A stretch of 64,000 nt of DNA, taken from Geothrix sp. GTDB lineage: Bacteria; Acidobacteriota; Holophagae; Holophagales; Holophagaceae. Below, one piece after another: positions 43,334 to 51,443 of the stretch. The notes under the pieces are model-generated. The model was not told where the DNA came from and searched no databases. It saw only the letters and a program-made list of their open reading frames with translations. Positions within the stretch are counted from its first letter, which is position 1; every line of letters begins with the position of its first letter. Location of the stretch: the NCBI GenBank assembly GCA_030824075.1, contig JAVBYJ010000003.1:1-64000 (forward strand), read 5' to 3'. Both the position numbers and the translations under genes were made by a program.

Positions 43334-44199
43334 GCCTGGGTCCGCACGGCCAGGATCGCGATCCACTCGCCTTCTTTCAGCACTTTCTCCGGCTGGAAGC
43401 CGTGCGAGGCGAGGCTCACCAGGGCTTCGTCGGTGCGCTCGGCTAGGATGCCACTGGCGATGAGCCAGCCACCCGGGGCGGCCACGTCGGCCATGCGCGG
43501 CAGCAGCTCCTGGATGGTCTGCAGCAGGATGTTCGCAAGCAGGCCCGCGTAGGGGCCCGTCACCCGAGAATCATCCAGCGTGCCGACGAAGCTCGAGTAG
43601 GGTTTCGCGCCCTTCAACAGATGGGCATTCAAGTCGATGAGTTCGCCCATGGCCGGGCCGCAATCGGGATCGATGTCGAAGGCGGTGAGCCGCTGCCCCC
43701 CCAACAGGAAGGCCGCCAGCGACAGGATGCCGGTGCCTGCGCCGATGTCGAGGACGGGTCCCTTCAACCGGCCGGCCGCCGCCAGTTCCTCCAGCAACAC
43801 CATGCAAAGCCGCGTGGTCTCATGGCCCCCGGTTCCAAAGGCGAGGCCGGGGTTCACCACCAGATCGATGCGACCCTGCGGACCGGGCGTCTCGTCCCAG
43901 AGGGGGCGCACATGGAAGCGCGCACCCACCTCGAAGGCGCCGAAGCCCTCGCGGCTCTTGACCAGCCAGTCCTCGTCGCCGAAGGCCTCGGCCTCGACGA
44001 GGTGGACGCCCGGAAAGGCCCCCAACCCCCCGGCATCCGGCGGCGCCTGGTCCGGCGGGAAGTACGCGTAGCAGGCCCGCGGAGGGTCGGCCTCGCGATA
44101 GAAAGCGGAGGAGCCCCCTTCCTCCAGCCAGGTACACAGCGCCTCTTCCTGCGCATCAGGCACATCGAGTTTCCACCGCAGATGAATCACGTTCGTCAC
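43330..44199 (-). CDS. prmA: ribosomal protein L11 methyltransferase
   Basis: A 289-aa SAM-dependent enzyme that methylates L11. The N-terminal L11-binding domain is followed by the SAM fold: LVVNPGLAFGTGGHETTRLCM, LDIGAGTGILSLAAFLLGG, FDIDPDCGPAMGE, and LLANILLQTIQELLP where the family has the N-x-x-L motif. Coupled to murI by a 4-bp overlap. The 182 bp upstream contain a duplicated gene tail. Confidence 0.92.
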   Translation of the reverse strand: MTNVIHLRWKLDVPDAQEEALCTWLEEGGSSAFYREADPPRACYAYFPPDQAPPDAGGLGAFPGVHLVEAEAFGDEDWLVKSREGFGAFEVGARFHVRPLWDETPGPQGRIDLVVNPGLAFGTGGHETTRLCMVLLEELAAAGRLKGPVLDIGAGTGILSLAAFLLGGQRLTAFDIDPDCGPAMGELIDLNAHLLKGAKPYSSFVGTLDDSRVTGPYAGLLANILLQTIQELLPRMADVAAPGGWLIASGILAERTDEALVSLASHGFQPEKVLKEGEWIAILAVRTQA

Positions 44200-44292
44200 G
44201 CGGCACCTCCCTGTGCCGCGCCCTCGGGCCTCGGCTTCGCCAAAGTGGCATTCCGCTCCAGTTCCATGCTCATGCCGCTAGATTAGCAGCCC

Positions 44293-44350
44293 CTATTCGG
44301 CCTCCGCTTCGGCGTCCTCGAGGTCCAGCCGCTTCATCTTCTTCGCCCTT
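44293..44350 (-). repeat. partial duplicate of the 3' end of the sigma-54 activator gene
   Basis: On the minus strand, 30-90 bp after the activator's TAG, the sequence again encodes MKRLDLED and then an acidic AEAEAE tail with its own TAG. The gene itself ends [10 protein letters not shown] and a different acidic tail. A 23-nt core differs at one base. The second copy is in another frame relative to the gene, so it is not an extension but a remnant of a tail duplication or an older 3' end. Confidence 0.55.
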
Positions 44351-44381
44351 CGGGCTCAGGCCTCTGGTCTGGGCTTTGGGG

Positions 44382-45821
44382 CTAATCCTCTTCGGCCGTG
44401 ATGGATTCGCCTTCCTCGAGATCCAGCCGCTTCATTTTTTCGAGGAAGGTGGTGCGCTTGAGCCCCAGCAGGTCGGCGGCGCGTTTCTTATTGCCCCGCG
44501 TGATGGCGAGGCTCTGGAGCATGAGCCGCTTCTCCATGTCCGACACCACCTGGTTCAGGTCCAGCCCCTCGGGCGGCAGGTCCGTGCCATACGCCGCGGT
44601 GGGCTGGGTCGTGAACGCCTCGGCGAGGACAGGCGTGAAGGCCACCGTCGTTCCGGCAACTTCGGCCACCGGGGTTTCGTTCATGCGCTCCGCCAGGAAG
44701 GCGAAATCCTCCCGCGTGAGCACGGGGCGCTTGCCCGAAAGCACGATGGCGCGCTCGATGGCATTCTCCAGCTGGCGCACATTGCCGGGCCAGGGCAGGG
44801 ACATGAGCAGCGGGTCCACGCTGGGGTGCAGGGCCTTGGGATAGAGGCCGTGCTCGCGGGCCTTGCGGTTGAGGAAGTGCTGGGCCAGGAAAGGCACCTC
44901 TTCCCGGCGGGCCCGCAGGGGCGGCATCGTGATGGGCACCACTTCGAGCCGATAGAACAGGTCCTCGCGGAAGCTCCCGTCCTGCACCTTCTTCCACAGG
45001 TCCACGTTGGAGGCGGTCACCACCCGCACGTCCACCTTCACCGGTGCCCCTCCGCCCAGGGGCTGCACCTCGCGCTCCTGCAGCACGCGCAGCAGGCGCA
45101 CCTGAGCGCCCAGGGGCATGGTGCCCACCTCGTCGAGGAAGATCGTGCCGCCGTGGGCCTCGCGGAACTTGCCCGGCGTGTCCTTCCGCGCGTCCGTGAA
45201 GGCGCCCTTGTTGTAGCCAAAGAGTTCGGATTCCAGCAGGTTCTCGGGGATGGCGCCGCAGTGCACGGCCACGAAGGATTCAGCAGTATCGGCGCTCATG
45301 CGGTGGATGGCCCGGGCGATGACTTCCTTGCCCGTGCCGCTCTCACCCAGCAGCAGCACCGTGGCGCGGGTGGCGGCGGCGCTGCGGGCACGGGCCAGCA
45401 CATCCTGCATGGCCACGCTGGTGCCCACGAGGCCGAAGGCCAGCGCCTGGGATGCGGTCAGCTGCGTGGTGGTGCCCGAACGGGGGCGCAGGCCCGGCAT
45501 GGGGGGCTCAGGGCCCAGCACACCCCAGCGCACGGAGCCCAGAGATCCCCACTCCGTCAGGGCCTTGGGATCCATGGGGGCGGCGTCGGGTTTCAGCCCC
45601 AACAGGATCGGCAACGCCGCGACCTCGGCCATCATGCGGTTCAGTTCCGGCGGCGGCCAGGCGCCCTTGGCGCTGATCACCCACAGGTCCACATCCCGGG
45701 GCGCCAGCGCGGGAGAGGCCCCACGATCCACCGTCACGTCCCACAGCGCCGCCCACCGATGCTCCAGCCCCCCGGTGTCGTCCCCGAGGGTGGACCAGTG
45801 AAGGCGGGGCAGGTGGGTCAT
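44382..45821 (-). CDS. sigma-54-dependent Fis-family activator, GAFTDA variant
   Basis: A 479-aa activator. The N-terminal 110 residues are weakly receiver-like with no clear phospho-acceptor. AAA+ motifs: [17 protein letters not shown], the sigma-54 loop as [10 protein letters not shown] (GAFTDA instead of GAFTGA), [25 protein letters not shown], and FREDLFYRL. The C-terminal HTH is [28 protein letters not shown] variants exist in functional activators, but contact with sigma-54 should be tested. A tail duplicate lies just downstream. Confidence 0.88.
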   Translation of the reverse strand: MTHLPRLHWSTLGDDTGGLEHRWAALWDVTVDRGASPALAPRDVDLWVISAKGAWPPPELNRMMAEVAALPILLGLKPDAAPMDPKALTEWGSLGSVRWGVLGPEPPMPGLRPRSGTTTQLTASQALAFGLVGTSVAMQDVLARARSAAATRATVLLLGESGTGKEVIARAIHRMSADTAESFVAVHCGAIPENLLESELFGYNKGAFTDARKDTPGKFREAHGGTIFLDEVGTMPLGAQVRLLRVLQEREVQPLGGGAPVKVDVRVVTASNVDLWKKVQDGSFREDLFYRLEVVPITMPPLRARREEVPFLAQHFLNRKAREHGLYPKALHPSVDPLLMSLPWPGNVRQLENAIERAIVLSGKRPVLTREDFAFLAERMNETPVAEVAGTTVAFTPVLAEAFTTQPTAAYGTDLPPEGLDLNQVVSDMEKRLMLQSLAITRGNKKRAADLLGLKRTTFLEKMKRLDLEEGESITAEED

Positions 45822-45942
45822 AAGCTCCTAGGTTGGATTCAGCCTAGATGCAGAGGTTTGAGGGTCAAGTCAAAAAAATGACGGGGCCAAAAAATGTGAC
45901 TTGCCTCCCGGCCTACGATGGAAGTGCACCCCGGAGGTCCGC

Positions 45943-46491
45943 ATGGCACTCACGGAATCCACCATGGTCCCGCTCGGCACGGCCTGTCCGGACTTCACCC
46001 TGCCCGGTGTGGATGGTCGGCTCTGGTCGCTCCATGATTTCCATACGCCAGCCCTGCTGGTGGTGGTGATGTGCAACCACTGTCCCTATGTCCAGGCCAT
46101 CGACGACCGCCTCAACGATCTGGCCAAGGCCTACGCCGGGCGATGCGGCGTGGTGGCCCTCAACGCCAACGATGCGGTGGCCTACCCGGAGGACAGCTTC
46201 GAGGCCATGCGCCAGCGGGGCAGGGCCAAGGGCTACGTCTTCCCCTATCTTTGGGACGAGGAGCAGACCCTGGCCCGGGCCCTGGGCGCCGTGTGCACGC
46301 CGGACTTCTTCCTCTATGACTCGCACCGCCGCCTGCAGTACCGGGGCCGCCTGGACGACAACTGGAAGGATGCCGCGCGCGTCACCCGGCCGGAGCTGAA
46401 GGAGGCCATCGAGGGCGTGCTGGCGGGCGAGGATCCGCTGGAGACGCAGCATCCAAGCATGGGCTGCAGCATCAAGTGGAGGCTCCGATGA
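45943..46491 (+). CDS. cytosolic peroxiredoxin-like thioredoxin-fold protein
   Basis: A 182-aa protein of the AhpC/TSA-like PRX_like1 type. The active site region reads VVVMCNHCPYVQAI, followed by VALNANDAVAYPEDSFE and GAVCTPDFFLYD. It ends with GCSIKW, a family tail that adds another Cys. No signal peptide. The ATG at 45943 has GGAGG 6 bp upstream. It is coupled by an ATGA overlap to an exported paralogue. Confidence 0.85.
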   Translation: MALTESTMVPLGTACPDFTLPGVDGRLWSLHDFHTPALLVVVMCNHCPYVQAIDDRLNDLAKAYAGRCGVVALNANDAVAYPEDSFEAMRQRGRAKGYVFPYLWDEEQTLARALGAVCTPDFFLYDSHRRLQYRGRLDDNWKDAARVTRPELKEAIEGVLAGEDPLETQHPSMGCSIKWRLR

Positions 46492-47078
46492 TCCGTTTCC
46501 TGCTGGCCCTCCTTCTGGCCCCGGCCCTCCTGGCGCAGGGCGCCGTCGGTCTGAAGCTCGGGGACCCCTGCCCCCCCTTCCATCTGCCCGGCACCGATGG
46601 CAGGCCCCATGGGCCCGAGTCCTCCACGCCCCTGATGGTGGTGTTCCTCAGCACCGAGTGTCCCTATGTCCTGGCCACCCAGGCGCGCATCAACGCCTAT
46701 GCGAAGAAATACGCCGGGAAGGTCCTGGTCCTCGGCATCAACGCCAATGATGTGGATACCCACGCCAAGGAATCCCTGGCGGATATGCAGGCCCAGGCCA
46801 AGGGCCAGGCCTTCGGCTTCTCCTACCTCAAGGATGAGTCCCAGACCGTGGCCCGGGCCTTCGGCGCCGTGTGCACGCCGGATTTTTTCCTGTTCGACGG
46901 GACTCGGAAGCTGGTCTACCGCGGACGCATGGACGACAGCTGGCGCGATCCCGCCAAGGTCACGGTGCGCGACCTCGAGGCCGCCACCGAGGCGCTTCTG
47001 GCGGAGCGGCCGGTGCCTGCCGACCAGATCCCAAGCCGGGGCTGTTCCATCAAGTGGAAGTCACAGGCGGCGCTCTGA
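46488..47078 (+). CDS. exported peroxiredoxin-like paralogue
   Basis: A 196-aa paralogue of the previous gene with a signal peptide (FLLALLLAPALLAQG). The active region is STECPYVLATQARINAY, so only the second Cys of the CNHCPY motif is kept; GAVCTPDFFLFD and the GCSIKW tail are conserved. The ATG overlaps the upstream stop. The pair probably handles the same chemistry on two sides of the inner membrane. Confidence 0.85.
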   Translation: MIRFLLALLLAPALLAQGAVGLKLGDPCPPFHLPGTDGRPHGPESSTPLMVVFLSTECPYVLATQARINAYAKKYAGKVLVLGINANDVDTHAKESLADMQAQAKGQAFGFSYLKDESQTVARAFGAVCTPDFFLFDGTRKLVYRGRMDDSWRDPAKVTVRDLEAATEALLAERPVPADQIPSRGCSIKWKSQAAL

Positions 47079-47124
47079 GCCGTCTTAGGCAGGAGGTATG
47101 ATCGGAGGTTTCGCCGGAGCCTCC

Positions 47125-47784
47125 ATGCGTCTTGTCCTCTCACCTCTCTGCCGTGCCGCCGCGCTTCTGAGCCTGACCGCGCCCCTCTGCGCCCAGTGGG
47201 ACTTGCGTCTGGAGCTGCCGCGCCCCACGGGCCAGAGCCTGCCCCAGACGCTCATCAGCGGCACGGGCCAGTTGGTGGCCGGGGACTTCGACACGGGCAA
47301 GGGCTTCATCGCCACCGTGAACCGGCGGATCCTCCAGGTGGGGCCTCTGCTGAAATTGGAGGGTGGCCTGGAGTACTCCCAGTTCAAGGCGGACGGCAAT
47401 CTCCTGGCCGGGTCCGCGGTCCAGGGCACCCAGCTGAAGCAGCAGGGCGTGGGCGTGGGCGTGGGCGCCCAGGTCTGGGTGCCCTTCGTGGGAATCGCCG
47501 GTGAGATCGGCCTCATCCAGCGCTTCCAGCGCTACACCTTCGACACCGCCGGAGCCTCCTCCCGCATGGATCTGAGCCGCACCTGGCTCCGCGTCGGCGC
47601 CCGCTGGCGCATCCCCTCCGTGCTGGTCCACCCCTACGTGGCGGCCAGCTACCAGCAGCCCGTCAGCAAGGATCGCCCCGTGAAGCTCAGCAGCGCCTCG
47701 GACCTGGCCGCCTACTTCACCGCGCAGGGCAGCGGTCAGGAATTCGAACGGATGTGGACCTTCGGCGTGGGGGTGGCCTTCTGA
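47125..47784 (+). CDS. outer-membrane beta-barrel-like protein
   Basis: A 219-aa protein with a signal peptide (AAALLSLTAPLCAQ). The mature part alternates in short strands (LLKLEGGLEYSQFKADG, GVGVGVGAQVWVPFVGIAGE, LRVGARWRIPSVLVHPYV) and ends in Phe (FGVGVAF), the usual barrel C-terminus. The ATG at 47125 has GGAG at suitable spacing; the ATG at 47098 sits only 1 bp from AGGAGG. It overlaps the next gene by 1 bp (TGATG). Confidence 0.68.
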   Translation: MRLVLSPLCRAAALLSLTAPLCAQWDLRLELPRPTGQSLPQTLISGTGQLVAGDFDTGKGFIATVNRRILQVGPLLKLEGGLEYSQFKADGNLLAGSAVQGTQLKQQGVGVGVGAQVWVPFVGIAGEIGLIQRFQRYTFDTAGASSRMDLSRTWLRVGARWRIPSVLVHPYVAASYQQPVSKDRPVKLSSASDLAAYFTAQGSGQEFERMWTFGVGVAF

Positions 47785-49418
47785 TGATCCGGACCGCCCT
47801 CGCTTCCCTGATGCTGGTTCCGACCCTGGTCGCGGCCCCACCCGCCAAGGCCCGCCCGAAACTCGTGGTCGTGCTCTCGGTGGACCAACTCTCCGCCGAG
47901 CTGATGCAGACCTTTGGCCCCGAACTCACCGGTGGCCTGGCGCGGCTGCGGAAGGAAGGCGTCTTCTTCACCGAGGCCTACCACGACCACGGATTCACGG
48001 AGACCGGCCCGGGCCACTCCGTGCTGCTCTCCGGCCGCTTTCCCGCGAACACCGGCATCGTCGAGAACCGCTGGATCGACCGCGCCACGGGCAAGCTCGT
48101 CTACTGCGTGGACGACGCGAATGCCAGGGCCCTCCATGCGCCGAACCAGCCCAGCTCCTCCAACGCGCGCTTCCTCGGCGACGGATTGGGCGATTGGCTG
48201 CAGCTCCAGGTGCCCGGTAGCCGGGTCTTTGCCGTATCCGGGAAGGATCGCGCCGCCATCCTCATGGCTGGACGCAAACCCACCGGCGCGTTCTGGTTCA
48301 CCGGCCCGGCGGGCTTCACCAGCTCCACGGTCTACGGGGATCGCCTGCCGGACTGGCTGCTGCGCTACGATCGCGGCCTTGGGGATCGCATCGCCACCGA
48401 CAGTTGGCTCTGGACCAAGGATCCCGCCACGCCCGAAGGCCGTTCCGGATCCTGGAGCTTTGGCCCCCAGATCATCCGCAACGGCGGCTTGCCGCGCCTC
48501 ATCCAGGGCGCGGGCATGCCGCTGGACAAGGGCTTCGAGGCCCGGTTCCGCCGGTCCCCCTTCCTTGATGCCGTGACCCTGGAGGCCGCCGAGGCCCTGC
48601 TGGATGGCGAGAAGCTGGGGCGCGGTCCCGGCACGGATCTGCTGGCCATCAGCTTTTCGGCCACGGACTACATCGGCCACAGCTACGGCATGCTCGGCAC
48701 CGAAATGCGCGACCAGATCCACCGCCTCGATCGCGCCCTGGGGCACCTGCTGGACCGCCTGCGCCGCCAGCACCCGAACGCCTGGGTGGTGCTGAGCGCC
48801 GACCACGGCGGCCTGGACCTGCCCGAGGTTCTTGGCGAGCAGGGCTTCCCCGTGCAGAGGGTCCTTCCGGAGCCCTTCATGGCCGCGCTGCAAGCGAACC
48901 TCCGGGCCACCTTCAAGGTGGACCGGGACCTGCTGACCGCTGCGCCCGAACCCAACACGATCTACCTCAACGAGGCCGCCGTGAAGGCCGCGAACCTGGA
49001 CCGCCGCGAGGTCCAGCGCCGCACCCAGATCTGGCTGCGGGGGCGGCCGGAAGTGGCCGATGCCTTCACCGCCGAGGAACTCCTGGCCACGGATCCCACC
49101 GCCACGGGCAGCCCGCGGGACAGCAGCCTGCGCGTGCTGCTGCGCCGCAGCTTCCGCCCCGAACGCAGCGGCGACCTCCTGGTGGCCGTGAAACCCTTCG
49201 TGGTCTTCGGTACGCCCCCCACCGATTACCCCACGGGCCACGGCACGCCCAACGCCTACGACCGCCGGGTGCCCCTGATTTTCTGGGGCCCCTGGAAGGG
49301 TGGCGAGCGCCGCGAGCCCGTGCGCACCGTGGATCTCGCCCCCACCCTGGCCCGGGAACTGGGCCTCCAGCCCGGCCTCGTGGATGGGCAGGCGCTGAAT
49401 CTCGGCCCCCGAAAGTAG
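47784..49418 (+). CDS. alkaline phosphatase superfamily enzyme (PafA/phosphodiesterase-like)
   Basis: A 544-aa exported enzyme with a signal peptide ([16 protein letters not shown]). Metal and catalytic motifs: [14 protein letters not shown] (Asp), [17 protein letters not shown] (nucleophilic Thr in ETGPGHS), [13 protein letters not shown], and [12 protein letters not shown]. This matches PafA-like phosphatases and nucleotide pyrophosphatases. Coupled to the barrel protein upstream; the sirtuin starts 8 bp downstream. Confidence 0.87.
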   Translation: MIRTALASLMLVPTLVAAPPAKARPKLVVVLSVDQLSAELMQTFGPELTGGLARLRKEGVFFTEAYHDHGFTETGPGHSVLLSGRFPANTGIVENRWIDRATGKLVYCVDDANARALHAPNQPSSSNARFLGDGLGDWLQLQVPGSRVFAVSGKDRAAILMAGRKPTGAFWFTGPAGFTSSTVYGDRLPDWLLRYDRGLGDRIATDSWLWTKDPATPEGRSGSWSFGPQIIRNGGLPRLIQGAGMPLDKGFEARFRRSPFLDAVTLEAAEALLDGEKLGRGPGTDLLAISFSATDYIGHSYGMLGTEMRDQIHRLDRALGHLLDRLRRQHPNAWVVLSADHGGLDLPEVLGEQGFPVQRVLPEPFMAALQANLRATFKVDRDLLTAAPEPNTIYLNEAAVKAANLDRREVQRRTQIWLRGRPEVADAFTAEELLATDPTATGSPRDSSLRVLLRRSFRPERSGDLLVAVKPFVVFGTPPTDYPTGHGTPNAYDRRVPLIFWGPWKGGERREPVRTVDLAPTLARELGLQPGLVDGQALNLGPRK

Positions 49419-49426
49419 GACCCGCC

Positions 49427-50131
49427 ATGAGCCTCCCCCGCGACGCCCGCCTGGTGATCCTTACGGGGGCGGGCATTTCCGCCGAAAGCGGGTTGCGCAC
49501 CTTTCGTGCGGCGGACGGGCTCTGGGAGAACCACCGGGTGGAGGATGTGGCCACGCCCGAGGCCTTCCAGCGGAATCCGGCCCTGGTCTACCGCTTCTAC
49601 AACGAGCGGCGACGGAGCCTCAGCACCGTTCAGCCCAATGCGGCCCACCTCGCCCTGGCGCGGTTGGAGCGCGAGTGGGCCGGTGCGTTCCTCCTGGTCA
49701 CGCAGAATGTGGACGATCTGCATGACCGCGCCGGATCGCGGAACCTGGTGCACATGCATGGCGAGCTCTTGAAGGGCCGCTGCCAGCCCTGCGGGGCCGT
49801 CCATCCCTGGCCGGGCGACATGGACGCCGACACCCGCTGTCCGGCCTGTGGCCGCGGCCCGGTGAGGCCCCACATCGTATGGTTCGGCGAAATGCCCCTG
49901 GAGATGGACCGCATCTACCAGGCCCTGGACCGCTGCGACCTCTTCATCGCCATCGGCACCAGTGGCCATGTGTACCCCGCCGCGGGCTTCGTGGAGGCCG
50001 TCGGTCCAGGGGCGCACACGGTGGAGCTCAACCTCGAGCCCAGCCTCGTGGCCAGCGCCTTTCAGGAGGCCCGCACCGGCCCGGCCACGACGCTGGTACC
50101 AGCCTTCGTGGACGAGCTGCTACGGGCCTAG
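49427..50131 (+). CDS. cobB: NAD-dependent protein deacylase (sirtuin, CobB-like)
   Basis: A 234-aa class III sirtuin. [14 protein letters not shown] binds [15 protein letters not shown] and HMHGEL give the catalytic His, two Cys pairs (CQPCG, CPACG) bind zinc, and [11 protein letters not shown] follows. Tyr58 and Arg61 (FYNERRR) match the residues that allow CobB/SIRT5 to remove succinyl groups. It converges on the DinB gene. Confidence 0.92.
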   Translation: MSLPRDARLVILTGAGISAESGLRTFRAADGLWENHRVEDVATPEAFQRNPALVYRFYNERRRSLSTVQPNAAHLALARLEREWAGAFLLVTQNVDDLHDRAGSRNLVHMHGELLKGRCQPCGAVHPWPGDMDADTRCPACGRGPVRPHIVWFGEMPLEMDRIYQALDRCDLFIAIGTSGHVYPAAGFVEAVGPGAHTVELNLEPSLVASAFQEARTGPATTLVPAFVDELLRA

Positions 50132-50145
50132 GCGGCCTTGGTCGT

Positions 50146-50649
50146 TTAGTTCTCGTCGGCGCTGGGGCCGTACAGGGCGGGCACGGGCGCCTCGAGCAGC
50201 CGCAGGTAGACCGTGAGCTGGGCACGGTGGTGGATGGCGTGGTTCAGCACGAAGCTGCGCAGCACCGCGAGGCGGGGCATGGTGAAGAGCACCTGGCCCT
50301 CGTTCTTCAGCGTCCAGTTCCCGTGGTAGGCCTCGTCCGGTGCGGCCTCGAAAGCCTTCACGGCCCGCTCCACTTCTCCGTCGAGGGTGCGCAGCAACCC
50401 AGCCGCATCCTGACTCAGGGGCGGCCGCTTCGCCACGGCGACCGGATCGGAGTAGTCCAGCTCCGTGGTGGTGAGGGTGGTGGCCGCCCAGCCGGGGATC
50501 GTGACCAGGTGGTTGGCCAGATCGCCCAGGCTGAAGGACTTGGGATGGGGCCGGTAGTCCAGGCGACCGGCGGGAATGCGCTCGATCACCCGGCGGAGGC
50601 CCGCCATTTCCTGGGTGAACTCGGGCAGGAGGGACTTGGATGGCGACAT
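50146..50649 (-). CDS. DinB family protein
   Basis: A 167-aa four-helix protein of the DinB/YfiT type. The metal His triad is suggested by GDLANHLVTIPGW (first His) and LNHAIHHRAQL (second and third). Such proteins include thiol-dependent enzymes; the substrate here is unknown. It lies 63 bp downstream of the WYL regulator on the same strand, and a hairpin separates them. GGAG at the start is partly within a small GTCTC/GAGAC hairpin. Confidence 0.87.
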   Translation of the reverse strand: MSPSKSLLPEFTQEMAGLRRVIERIPAGRLDYRPHPKSFSLGDLANHLVTIPGWAATTLTTTELDYSDPVAVAKRPPLSQDAAGLLRTLDGEVERAVKAFEAAPDEAYHGNWTLKNEGQVLFTMPRLAVLRSFVLNHAIHHRAQLTVYLRLLEAPVPALYGPSADEN

Positions 50650-50683
50650 GGTGTCTCCTTGAAAGAGACTCAGGATGGTCCGA

Positions 50684-50711
50684 GCCTCCTGACACCGTGC
50701 TGTCAGGAGGC
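50684..50711. terminator. 11-bp hairpin between the WYL regulator and dinB
   Basis: GCCTCCTGACA and its complement flank a 6-base loop immediately after the regulator's stop codon. No T-run follows, so it may be a weak terminator, an RNA stabiliser or an operator. The perfect stem is clear; its role is not. Confidence 0.45.
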
Positions 50712-50712
50712 T

Positions 50713-51396
50713 TCAGGTGCCTGCCCTTCGCACGGCCCCCAGGTAATCCGCCAGGCTCCGTTCCGGGCCAGGATCGAAGGGGCCGAGGAAGGTGATCGAT
50801 TGAATGCGGTCCACGCGAAAGGTGCGCAGGGCCTCGCGGAGTTCGCACCAGGCGGCGAGGTGCCAGCGGTAGCCCCAGAAGACCAAGCCCAGCGGCTGGA
50901 GCGCCCGTTCGGAGACGGTCCCGTCCGCCCGGATGTAGGTCATCTGCACCCGCTGTTTCTCTCGCAGGCTCTTCCGGAGTTCGCCGAGGAACTGCGCGGT
51001 GCTGGGGGGCACGTGGAAGTCGGGCACCACGAAAGGCAGGGCCGCGAGACTCTCCCTGCGACCCACCGGCAGCACCGCCTCCACCTTCCGCAGCAGGCTC
51101 CGGGCCGCCTCGCGCAGGGCCGGGTCCGCCCAGGCTTCGACAATCCGGGCGCCGAGGAGCAGGGCCTCGCCTTCCTCTGCATCGAACATCAGGGGGGGCA
51201 GATCGAAGTGCCGCGGCAGGCTGTAGCCGACGCCGGCCTCGCTTTCGATGGGCACGCCCGAGGCCATCAGGTCCGCGATATCCCGGTAGAGGGTCCGCTC
51301 GCTGATCTCCAGTTCCTTGGCCAGACGCGCCGCGGTGCTGATCCGGTCCCGTCGGAGCAGCTGCACGATCTGGAACAGCCGATCCGCTCGGCGCAT
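50713..51396 (-). CDS. WYL-domain HTH transcriptional regulator (YafY family)
   Basis: A 227-aa regulator. An HTH_11 N-terminus (RADRLFQIVQLLRRDRISTAARLAKELEIS in two parts) is followed by the WYL domain: VQMTYIRADG, VSERALQPLGLVFWGYRWHLAAWC, and FRVDRIQSI. WYL regulators sense nucleic-acid or nucleotide ligands. The gene precedes dinB, a pairing that suggests regulation of it. Upstream is the CocE-type hydrolase on the same strand. Confidence 0.9.
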   Translation of the reverse strand: MRRADRLFQIVQLLRRDRISTAARLAKELEISERTLYRDIADLMASGVPIESEAGVGYSLPRHFDLPPLMFDAEEGEALLLGARIVEAWADPALREAARSLLRKVEAVLPVGRRESLAALPFVVPDFHVPPSTAQFLGELRKSLREKQRVQMTYIRADGTVSERALQPLGLVFWGYRWHLAAWCELREALRTFRVDRIQSITFLGPFDPGPERSLADYLGAVRRAGT

Positions 51397-51443
51397 GGCA
51401 GGAAACCTCCTCCTTCGGTTGATCGGCTCAGGGGTCGATCGAC

